Source: Flavobacteriaceae bacterium (GTDB lineage Bacteria; Bacteroidota; Bacteroidia; Flavobacteriales; Flavobacteriaceae). Taken from it: DNA of 5,557 nucleotides. Under the pieces are notes generated by a model that had not been told where the DNA came from, searched no databases, and saw only the letters and a list, made by a program, of their open reading frames with translations. How positions within the stretch are numbered: the stretch's first letter is position 1; each line of letters opens with the position of its first letter. A program made the translations under genes and the position numbers. The stretch spans positions 77,437 through 82,993 of the forward strand of contig NVSY01000005.1 of assembly GCA_002401385.1 (NCBI GenBank), given 5' to 3'. Shown piece by piece: positions 1 to 5,557 of this stretch.

Positions 1-300
1 GATACTTACAAGAATTCGGAAGGAAAAGTTACCGAAGTAAAAACAAATTACATACGGTTTATTACAAAAACCGATCAACAATTATTTCTAAAAGTATCTA
101 TTAAAGAACTAGAAAAAAAACTACCTATTGATTTTGTACGTATCAATGAAAGTACCATTATAAACATTGCTGCACCTTTTTTTGATGGTCGTATTAACGG
201 AACTTATCTCTCTATTTTTAATCAAAAATTTATGATTTCAAGCACTTATAAATCTAACGTAGAAACGCTTATTAAAAACCGTTTCCTTAATTTTCATTAG
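1..300 (+). CDS. LytTR-domain DNA-binding regulator, C-terminal part (5' end outside window)
   Basis: This frame is open from base 1 and ends at TAG 298-300, giving 99 visible residues. They fit a LytTR DNA-binding domain: a first strand (TEVKTNYIRFITKTDQQ), a lysine-rich helix (KVSIKELEKKLP), the signature segment FVRINESTIIN in the place of the family's FxRIHRSxIVN, then a strand with an N-x-x-F-x-I-S pattern (NQKFMISSTYKSNVETLI) and a final helix. Proteins of this family bind DNA through a beta-rich fold and are usually response regulators (receiver domain plus LytTR) or membrane-linked variants; which type this is cannot be told because the N-terminal part is missing. The signature is diverged: the usual His and Arg are Asn and Glu, and the usual Tyr is Thr. 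The gene points toward the downstream protease gene, 84 bp away, so regulation of that gene or co-transcription is possible but not shown. The family call is fairly sure; the target is unknown. Confidence 0.78.
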   Translation, partial: DTYKNSEGKVTEVKTNYIRFITKTDQQLFLKVSIKELEKKLPIDFVRINESTIINIAAPFFDGRINGTYLSIFNQKFMISSTYKSNVETLIKNRFLNFH

Positions 301-336
301 AAAACAATGTATTTTCAGTTTTGTTTTTATAATCCG

Positions 337-350
337 TTGAATCTATTCAA
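337..350. promoter_or_regulatory. 14-bp palindrome in the intergenic gap
   Basis: TTGAAT-CT-ATTCAA is a perfect inverted repeat with 6-base arms and a 2-base centre, about 35 bases before the ATG. It overlaps the proposed -33 box, where a dimeric repressor could sit. It is too tight and too A/T-rich to be a good RNA hairpin, and the T-run (365-373) lies too far away for an intrinsic terminator. A role is not shown. Confidence 0.2.
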
Positions 351-368
351 ATTGTCTTTCTATATTTT
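337..368 (+). promoter_or_regulatory. Weak candidate Bacteroidota promoter for the giant protease gene
   Basis: TTG at 337-339 and TATATTTT at 361-368 are 21 bases apart and resemble the Bacteroidota pattern TTG / TAnnTTTG, with the last G of the second box missing. A start site just after it would leave only about ten bases of leader before ATG 385. The region is so A/T-rich that a chance match is quite possible. Confidence 0.22.
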
Positions 369-384
369 TTTTTAAAAAACTCCT

Positions 385-438
385 ATGAAAAAACATCTAC
401 CCCTAGTCATCTTTCTATTTTCGCTACTATCTTATTCT
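385..438 (+). other. Signal peptide of the giant protease
   Basis: The first 18 residues have a basic start (MKKH), a hydrophobic core (LPLVIFLFSLL) and a small-x-small end S16-Y17-S18 followed by Q19, a good signal peptidase I site. The ending Ser-Tyr-Ser/Gln is common in flavobacterial exported proteins. No lipobox cysteine is present, so the protein is not a lipoprotein by this end. Export across the inner membrane by the Sec route is the natural reading. Confidence 0.88.
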
Positions 439-3400
439 CAAAACAGCCAAAACTTATGGCGACAAGTACCAAACACACTTGCAGCTAAATCAGCAAAAGC
501 AACATCCACTAAAACATATAGTTTGGATTTAATTAGCTTAAAAAAAGCACTTACAAAAGCGCCAACTAACAGCAATAAACTTAATAGCTCAACTATTATT
601 TTAGCTTTTCCAAATGAGCAAGGGGCTTTTAAAGATTATAAAATTACAGCGACTGCAGTGCTTTCTCCTGAACTACAAGCAAAATACCCCAGTATAAAAT
701 CTTATATGGGGGTAGCTATGGATCAATCGGGCGCAGTGATTCGGTTTAGTGTGTCTCCGTATGGTTTCCGGGCGACTACTACAAGTATCGCTAAGCCACA
801 AAGCAATATCAGGAAACAAGGTGCAAATTATACGATATCAACTGAAAACACAAACGAATCTATTGAGAACAAATGTGCCAATAAAACACTCCCTAAAAAA
901 ATAAATACAATTTCTTTTTCACAACAAAAAATAAATATCCAAAGTTCTATAAACGAAACAGGATTAAAACTTTTCAGGATTGCTTTAATAAGCAATGGAG
1001 CATTTTCTACCTCTATATTAACAAAAATGGACATTCCAATTACTGCTACGGAAAACACAAAAAAAACAGCTATTTTATCCTACCTAGTATCTCTAATTAA
1101 CGACGCCAATACAATATTTGAAAGAGATATAGCGATCTCATTTCAGTTAGTTAGTAATAATGATGCGTTAATTTTCCTAGATCCAACAACTGACAATTTA
1201 GACGATGGCGTTTCTTTTCAAATATTAGATCAAGCCAGGTTAATATGTGATGCTATAATAGGAACATCCAATTACGACCTAGGTCATGTATTAGCGCTAG
1301 AAACTCAAATTGACGCAAGTGGTGTTGCCATAGCCGGTGATTACTGTACAGGTTCTAATAGGTCCATGGGGGCAACCCAAGGCTATATGGGGGAAACTAT
1401 GTTTGAAACTTTTGTACATGAAATTGGCCACCAGTTTAATGCAGGGCATACGTATAATAAAATTCTTAATATGCCTATTGACCCCATTGCAGGTGTTGAA
1501 CTAGGCTATGGAAGAACAATAATGTCATACGGACGAGATGCATCATTATTTTTCCATACAGTTAGTGTTTTTCAAATACATGACTTTATTCAAAACAATA
1601 CCAGTTGTATCACAGAAATAAGCACAGGAAACAGTAAACCCAATGCCTCCGCAGGAATTGATGTAACTATTCCTAGCAGTACTGCCTTTATACTTACAGG
1701 TACCGGATCAGATATTGATACTAGTAATTTAACCTATAATTGGGATCAATTAGACGCAGAACCGACAGAAACTAATCCAATTTCAACGGCTACTGGTGGT
1801 CCTATTTGTAATTGGCTACTTCCTCAAACAACTAGCATACGATACCTCCCCAATATTTACACTGCATTAAATGGATTTACAACAAACAAAACTACCGCAG
1901 TCCCTGCCGTTTCAAGAACCTTAAATTTTGGATTTACTGTAAGGGACAATGATCCTCGAGGAGGGCTCACTGCCACGGATAAAAAAATTATTACTGTTGA
2001 CGGAAATTCTGGTCCGTTTAAATTAACTTCTCAAAACACCGCTGAAACTTGGGTAACAAATAGTAATCAAACAATTAATTGGGATGTAGCGAATACAGAT
2101 GTAGCACCAGTAAGTACACCTACCGTTGATATCCTATTTTCTATTGATGGAGGAATCACATACCCCATAACACTTGGGAGTGAAGTTCCAAACATAGGAA
2201 CCTTTACTTTTACAATACCTAATACAATCCTTACAGAAAAAGGACGATTAATGATCAAAGGTCATAATAACATATTTTATGACGTGAACGATACTGACAT
2301 TCATATAAGAGAAAGTTACACGCTGAATTTTGAAGAAAAAAACAACACTATTTGCGTAAATAACAATTCAAGTACCTCTTTTTCGTTCACTTACAATGCC
2401 CACAATACATTTAATGAAACTATAGGTTTTACAGGAAGTAATTTACAAGGAGCCACATTTAATTTCACTCCTTCTACTGTTTCAGAAACAGGAACAACAG
2501 TATCCGTAACCATAAATAATATAAATACCACACATATAGGAACTAATGAACTAAATATTACGGGTACAGCAGATAGTGGACTTACTATATCTGAAAACAT
2601 CAACCTACATGTGTTTGATGATAAACTCACCGAGGTTTTATTAACTTCCCCTCAAAACAATTCCCTTTCCGTAGCGGAACCTTATCTATTCAACTGGGAA
2701 TTACTTTCAAATGTAAATTCATATATTTTCGAAATTTCTTTAAGTGAATCATTTGATAATATTCATGAACAAGTCACAATTTCAACCAACAGTTACTCCA
2801 CTTCATCACTAGCGTATAGTACCTCTTACTACTGGAGAGTAAAACCTTTAAACCCATGTTCTGAAGGAGCATATTCAACCGTATTTTCTTTTACAACAAT
2901 TGCAGAGGCAAATAGTAAAACCATTATTCCAGATGTTAATTTTGAGCAAGCATTAATTGACTTAGGCTATGACTCGGAACTTGATGGTTCTGTCTTAACA
3001 AGTACAATCAAAAATATAGAAACCTTAGATATATCTAATAAAGACATCGTTGATTTAACAGGAATTGAAAATTTTATAAGTTTAATAAGTTTGGTAGCAA
3101 GCAGCAATAAAATCACAACTATAAATTTACAATTTAATATGGCACTTGTAGGACTACATTTAAATTCAAATAAACTTAGCAACATAGACCTTTCAGTAAA
3201 TACTCATTTAGCAAATCTAGACTTAAGCAGTAATGAACTAAGTACAATTAACTTGACAAAAAACACAGAATTATTAGATTTATATATATTTAACAATCAG
3301 CTTCAAGTCTTAGACCTTAGTTTTTGTCCTAAATTAACATTAGTTGAATGCCAGCAAAATCAATTATCACATATAGATACTTCAAATGCCCTAAATTTAA

Positions 3401-5557
3401 TTCGCTTAAGATGCCAAACAAATAATTTAAGACAAATAGATGTTTCTAAAAACGTTCAGTTACAACTTTTAAATGTTTCCGAAAATCTATTGCAGCATAT
3501 AAATACCTCACAAAATGTAGCGCTTACGGGTTTATGGGCCTATGATAATTTACTAAATGATTTAGACTTAAGTCAAAATAAAAAACTCCAATCTTTAAGT
3601 TGTCCCCAAAACAATCTGTCGGAAATTAATCTAACTATAAATCACGAGCTTAAATTCATCGCACTAAGTAAAAATAATTTATCTACTATAGATGTTACCA
3701 ATAACCTTAAACTAGAGAGATTAACTTTCGACAAAAACTCCTTAACCTCTATAAACCTGGACAATAATGTCTTATTAGGATTATTGTCTTGTCAAGACAA
3801 CTATCTGAGCTCCTTAAATGTTTCTCTGTTAGCTTCTCTTTATTGGCTTCAATGTGATTCTAATTTACTTACTGAAATAGACATTTCATCTAATTTGGAA
3901 TTAATAGGTCTGAATATAACCAATAATCAATTAACAAGCATAGACTTCACTAATAACCAACAACTTTCATCCCTTTTTATACGCAATAATAAAATTAAAA
4001 CGTTAGACACTTCAAGTAATAAAAAACTAATCAAACTAGGTGCTGAAAATAATAATTTAGAATTTTTAAACATAAAAAATGGAAATGACTCTGATATTAA
4101 AACATTATATATTGTAGGAAACCCGAACCTAACCTGTGTACAAGTAAATTTTCCTGAAAAAACCAGTCAATATTTAGATTGGCATAAGGACCTTACAACA
4201 AGTTTTTCTGTAGAATGTTCGTATGACTTGCTAGATATAGATAAAGATGGTGTCTTCTACAATGATGACCTTTGTCACGGAACATTACTTAATACCACTG
4301 TAGACCAAAATGGTTGTAACATTTCACAATTAGACAATGACAATGATGGTGTAAAGAATAGTAGTGACGCTTGTAATAATACACCAATTGGTGAATCTGT
4401 AAACACAAGTGGTTGTGCAGAGTCAGAACTAGATGATGACAACGATGGTATAATGAATAACGAGGACTTCTGTCTAAATACACCAATCGTAGAACCGGTT
4501 AATACAAGTGGTTGTTCTGAATCACAACTCGATGATGACAATGACGGTATAATGAATAATATGGACAGCTGTCCTAACACGCCAAACTTTGCCTTTGTAA
4601 ACCCTAATGGTTGTTCGCAATCCCAAATAGATGACGATAACGACGGGGTAATGAATAATGCAGACGGCTGTAGCAACACACCAAACGGTGAAACCGTAGA
4701 TGAATATGGCTGCTCAAAATCTCAACTAGATTATGACGAAGATGGTATTATGGACAACCTAGATCTCTGCCCTAATACACCAACTGGTCAAACAGTCAAC
4801 GAAAACGGATGCTCCCTAAATCAATTGGATGCGGATGGAGATGGAGTCCTAGACGACATAGATATTTGCCCCAACACACCAAACGGTGAAACAACTTATG
4901 AAAATGGCTGTTCTGACTCCCAATTGGACGATGACAATGATGGTGTTTCAAATGACATCGATTTATGTACCATAACACCAGAAGGAGCAACAGTAGATGA
5001 AAATGGCTGCGCTGAATCAGAGTTAGATGATGATTTTGACGGTGTCCCTAACCCAAACGATAGCTGCCCTTACACTCCAATAGGAGAAGTATCAAATAGT
5101 TCAGGCTGTTCCGAATCTCAACTAGATGACGACAACGACAATGTTATGAATAACATTGACACCTGTCCAAATACTCCAACCGGAGAATCAGTAAACGATA
5201 GTGGCTGTTCAGCATCCCAACTAGATGATGATAATGACAATGTTATGAATAGCATTGACACCTGTCCAAATACTCCAACCGGAGAATCCGTAAACGAAAC
5301 CGGTTGCTCAGAGTCCCAACTAGACGATGACAACGACAATGTTATGAACAACGCAGACACTTGCCCAAACACTCCAAACGGCGAAACCGTAAACGAAAAC
5401 GGCTGCTCAGAGTCCCAACTAGACGATGACAACGACAATGTTATGAATAATGTTGATACTTGCCCAAACACTCCAAACGGAGAATCTGTAAACGATAGTG
5501 GCTGTTCAGAGTCTCAATTAGATGATGACAGCGATGGTGTAGCAAATGCATCCGACC
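385..5557 (+). CDS. Giant secreted reprolysin-like metalloprotease with LRR and TSP3 repeat arrays (3' end outside window)
   Basis: One frame runs from ATG 385 to the window end with no stop (1,724 codons visible). The start is well fixed: an in-frame TAA lies at 373-375, no other start lies between, and a signal peptide follows at once. No Shine-Dalgarno is visible, which is normal in Bacteroidota. Domains: signal peptide 1-18; propeptide-like region about 24-190; metzincin catalytic domain about 193-410 with HEIGHQFNAGH (H345, E346, H349, H355) and Met-turn TIMSYG (M380); PKD-like 418-540; a second beta-sandwich 541-643; Ig-like 645-744; FN3-like 752-839; LRR domain 847-1277; TSP3 array from 1278. 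Up to the FN3-like domain, order and local motifs follow known flavobacterial secreted reprolysin-like metalloproteases. Function is inferred: zinc-dependent proteolysis outside the cell, LRRs as binding surface, TSP3 units as a calcium-dependent stalk. A type IX secretion domain at the unseen C terminus is likely. The substrate is unknown. An intact gene is supported by the open frame and unbroken repeat periods. Confidence 0.93.
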   Translation, partial: MKKHLPLVIFLFSLLSYSQNSQNLWRQVPNTLAAKSAKATSTKTYSLDLISLKKALTKAPTNSNKLNSSTIILAFPNEQGAFKDYKITATAVLSPELQAKYPSIKSYMGVAMDQSGAVIRFSVSPYGFRATTTSIAKPQSNIRKQGANYTISTENTNESIENKCANKTLPKKINTISFSQQKINIQSSINETGLKLFRIALISNGAFSTSILTKMDIPITATENTKKTAILSYLVSLINDANTIFERDIAISFQLVSNNDALIFLDPTTDNLDDGVSFQILDQARLICDAIIGTSNYDLGHVLALETQIDASGVAIAGDYCTGSNRSMGATQGYMGETMFETFVHEIGHQFNAGHTYNKILNMPIDPIAGVELGYGRTIMSYGRDASLFFHTVSVFQIHDFIQNNTSCITEISTGNSKPNASAGIDVTIPSSTAFILTGTGSDIDTSNLTYNWDQLDAEPTETNPISTATGGPICNWLLPQTTSIRYLPNIYTALNGFTTNKTTAVPAVSRTLNFGFTVRDNDPRGGLTATDKKIITVDGNSGPFKLTSQNTAETWVTNSNQTINWDVANTDVAPVSTPTVDILFSIDGGITYPITLGSEVPNIGTFTFTIPNTILTEKGRLMIKGHNNIFYDVNDTDIHIRESYTLNFEEKNNTICVNNNSSTSFSFTYNAHNTFNETIGFTGSNLQGATFNFTPSTVSETGTTVSVTINNINTTHIGTNELNITGTADSGLTISENINLHVFDDKLTEVLLTSPQNNSLSVAEPYLFNWELLSNVNSYIFEISLSESFDNIHEQVTISTNSYSTSSLAYSTSYYWRVKPLNPCSEGAYSTVFSFTTIAEANSKTIIPDVNFEQALIDLGYDSELDGSVLTSTIKNIETLDISNKDIVDLTGIENFISLISLVASSNKITTINLQFNMALVGLHLNSNKLSNIDLSVNTHLANLDLSSNELSTINLTKNTELLDLYIFNNQLQVLDLSFCPKLTLVECQQNQLSHIDTSNALNLIRLRCQTNNLRQIDVSKNVQLQLLNVSENLLQHINTSQNVALTGLWAYDNLLNDLDLSQNKKLQSLSCPQNNLSEINLTINHELKFIALSKNNLSTIDVTNNLKLERLTFDKNSLTSINLDNNVLLGLLSCQDNYLSSLNVSLLASLYWLQCDSNLLTEIDISSNLELIGLNITNNQLTSIDFTNNQQLSSLFIRNNKIKTLDTSSNKKLIKLGAENNNLEFLNIKNGNDSDIKTLYIVGNPNLTCVQVNFPEKTSQYLDWHKDLTTSFSVECSYDLLDIDKDGVFYNDDLCHGTLLNTTVDQNGCNISQLDNDNDGVKNSSDACNNTPIGESVNTSGCAESELDDDNDGIMNNEDFCLNTPIVEPVNTSGCSESQLDDDNDGIMNNMDSCPNTPNFAFVNPNGCSQSQIDDDNDGVMNNADGCSNTPNGETVDEYGCSKSQLDYDEDGIMDNLDLCPNTPTGQTVNENGCSLNQLDADGDGVLDDIDICPNTPNGETTYENGCSDSQLDDDNDGVSNDIDLCTITPEGATVDENGCAESELDDDFDGVPNPNDSCPYTPIGEVSNSSGCSESQLDDDNDNVMNNIDTCPNTPTGESVNDSGCSASQLDDDNDNVMNSIDTCPNTPTGESVNETGCSESQLDDDNDNVMNNADTCPNTPNGETVNENGCSESQLDDDNDNVMNNVDTCPNTPNGESVNDSGCSESQLDDDSDGVANASD
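454..954 (+). other. Propeptide-like N-terminal region (residues about 24-190)
   Basis: The region opens with LWRQVP and holds YSLDLISLKKALTKAP, the phrase IILAFPNEQGAFKDYKI, and LSPELQAKYPSIKSYMGVAM. These match, by recognition, the N-terminal domain that precedes the catalytic domain in flavobacterial reprolysin-like proteases, where it is thought to keep the enzyme inactive during export. It contains one cysteine, C164 in ENKCANKT (codon 874-876), which lies about where a cysteine-switch residue would be expected. The inhibitory role and the exact end of the prodomain are inferred, since no cleavage site can be read with confidence. Confidence 0.65.
961..1608 (+). other. Metzincin (M12B/reprolysin-like) catalytic domain
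   Basis: Residues about 193-408 begin with KLFRIALISNGAFS, the strand that opens these domains, and contain NDANTIFERDIAISFQLV and SNYDLGHVLA, both typical of the family. The zinc site HEIGHQFNAGH is at bases 1417-1449: His345, His349 and His355 would bind zinc and Glu346 would be the catalytic base. The Met-turn TIMSYG has Met380 (codon 1522-1524), 25 residues after the third His, and FFHTVSVFQIHDFI forms the last helix. Cysteines are 288, 321 and 408. Two oddities: the eighth motif position is Asn (N352) where metzincins nearly always have Gly, and the loop between zinc site and Met-turn is short and lacks cysteines. All catalytic residues are present, so activity is expected. Confidence 0.88.
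1636..2901 (+). other. Four beta-sandwich modules: PKD-like, family-specific, Ig-like and FN3-like
   Basis: Residues 418-839. The first module starts KPNASAGIDVTIPSSTAFIL and ends with LNFGFTVRDND and KKIITVDG, a PKD-like plan. The second (541-643) has SGPFKLTSQNTAETW, NQTINWDVANTDVAPV and VDILFSIDGGITYPI, a module that regularly follows the PKD-like one in flavobacterial reprolysin-like proteases. The third (645-744) is Ig-like, with ATFNFTPSTVSETGTTVSV. The fourth (about 752-839) is FN3-like, with LTSPQNNSLSV, YIFEISLSESF, and SYYWRVKPLNPCSEGAYS leading into VFSFTT. They probably act as spacers or substrate-binding modules. Boundaries are approximate and rest on pattern recognition only. 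Confidence 0.7.
2923..4215 (+). repeat. Leucine-rich repeat array, 63-bp (21-residue) units
   Basis: Residues 847-1277. An N-terminal cap (IPDVNFEQALIDLGYDSELD) and a first irregular repeat (IETLDISNKDIVDLTGIENF) lead into fifteen back-to-back units of exactly 21 residues, bases 3082-4026, with no indel. The unit pattern is L-x-x-L-x-x-x-x-N-x-L-x-x-I-D/N-x-S-x-N-x-x. Two irregular units and a cap (GNPNLTCVQV, ending VEC) close the domain. Five units carry Cys at position 6 of the repeat. At DNA level the units are well diverged, so the array is old. This short LRR type is frequent in secreted flavobacterial proteins and in internalin-like adhesins and forms a curved beta solenoid for binding protein or glycan; the ligand here is unknown. 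Confidence 0.9.
4216..5557 (+). repeat. Thrombospondin type 3-like tandem array, 99-bp (33-residue) units, continues past window end
   Basis: Thirteen complete units start at 4216, 4315, 4414, 4513, 4612, 4711, 4810, 4909, 5008, 5107, 5206, 5305 and 5404, and a fourteenth begins at 5503 and runs off the end. The 99-bp period has no indel. Within the 33 residues, Cys1, Asp7, Asp9, Asp11 and Asp18 are invariant in all fourteen units, and Cys20, Thr23 and Gly33 in all thirteen complete ones; Pro24 fails only in the first. The core, for example DDDNDGIMNN then DSCPNTP, is the DxDxDG calcium-loop of TSP3 repeats. The two cysteines per unit probably form disulfides within or between units, giving a rigid calcium-loaded rod. 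Unit 1 is the most degenerate (HGTLL replaces PNTP). Neighbouring copies are highly similar near the 3' end: units 12 and 13 share 44 identical bases and about 89 percent overall by hand count. Confidence 0.95.

Larger units (their letters stand above)
301..384. other. Intergenic gap between regulator and protease genes
   Basis: These 84 A/T-rich bases separate the TAG of the LytTR gene from the ATG at 385. They hold a run of nine T (365-373) directly followed by six A (374-379), giving a 12-base self-complementary stretch, and the palindrome and promoter candidate listed separately. There is no G/C-rich stem followed by T, so no intrinsic terminator is called and read-through from the upstream gene remains possible. 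No Shine-Dalgarno is seen before the ATG. Confidence 0.7.

Noticed and set aside
300..325. Hairpin GAAAAC...GTTTTG followed by T after the LytTR gene as a terminator
   Set aside because: The stem is about five mostly A-T pairs with a loop of about twelve bases; it would not be stable enough to call.
2902..2922. Two separate genes: a protease ending near the FN3-like domain and an LRR adhesin starting after it
   Set aside because: Reading the frame codon by codon shows no stop between 385 and 5557, and there is no signal peptide or start context before the LRR cap.
828..3185. Antisense ORFs of 63-79 codons inside the protease, beta-sandwich and LRR regions
   Set aside because: Each overlaps a + strand segment with recognisable domains; their hydrophobic look follows from reading A/T-rich codons backwards, and none shows a recognisable motif.
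4275..5471. Antisense ORFs of 64-134 codons across the TSP3 region, rich in SLSSSS and FGVFGQVS repeats
   Set aside because: They are the reverse complement of the 99-bp coding repeat. Their regularity comes from the + strand Asp/Asn codons, and they lie wholly within a clearly coding + frame.
4216..5557. Regular array as a CRISPR or non-coding satellite
   Set aside because: There are no constant repeats alternating with unique spacers. The period is a multiple of three, the frame stays open, and differences fall often at third codon positions, so it is a protein repeat.

Overview
The window looks like chromosomal DNA from a Bacteroidota bacterium, most likely a member of the Flavobacteriaceae. 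The evidence is: low GC with strong A/T third-position bias; no Shine-Dalgarno sequence before the one visible start codon; a LytTR-type regulator; and a giant secreted protein built from modules typical of flavobacterial exported proteins (reprolysin-like protease, PKD/FN3-type sandwiches, 21-residue leucine-rich repeats, thrombospondin type 3 repeats). The genus cannot be fixed from the sequence.

Layout, all on the + strand. Positions 1-300 are the 3' end of a gene whose visible part is a LytTR DNA-binding domain ending at TAG 298-300. Positions 301-384 are an A/T-rich intergenic gap with a small palindrome, a weak promoter candidate and no convincing terminator. From ATG 385 one reading frame runs without a stop to the last base, giving 1,724 visible codons, and it continues beyond the window. 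Because both genes are cut by the window edges, every complete start-to-stop ORF of notable size is an antisense shadow.

The giant protein reads, in order: signal peptide (residues 1-18); propeptide-like region (about 24-190); metzincin catalytic domain (about 193-410, zinc site H345/E346/H349/H355, Met-turn M380); PKD-like domain (418-540); a second beta-sandwich (541-643); an Ig-like domain (645-744); an FN3-like domain (about 752-839); a leucine-rich repeat domain (847-1277) with fifteen consecutive units of exactly 21 residues; and a TSP3-like calcium-binding array (1278 onward) with thirteen complete units of exactly 33 residues (99 bp) plus part of a fourteenth.

The likely role is an exported, cell-surface or secreted metalloprotease whose LRR part binds a target and whose calcium-stiffened TSP3 stalk spaces it from its C-terminal anchor or sorting domain, which lies outside the window. 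The separate modules are known types. The most notable points are the protease-LRR-TSP3 combination in one chain, the Asn in place of the usual Gly in the zinc motif together with a short catalytic loop, and a block of four TSP3 units that share a Gly-to-Asn change in the calcium loop.
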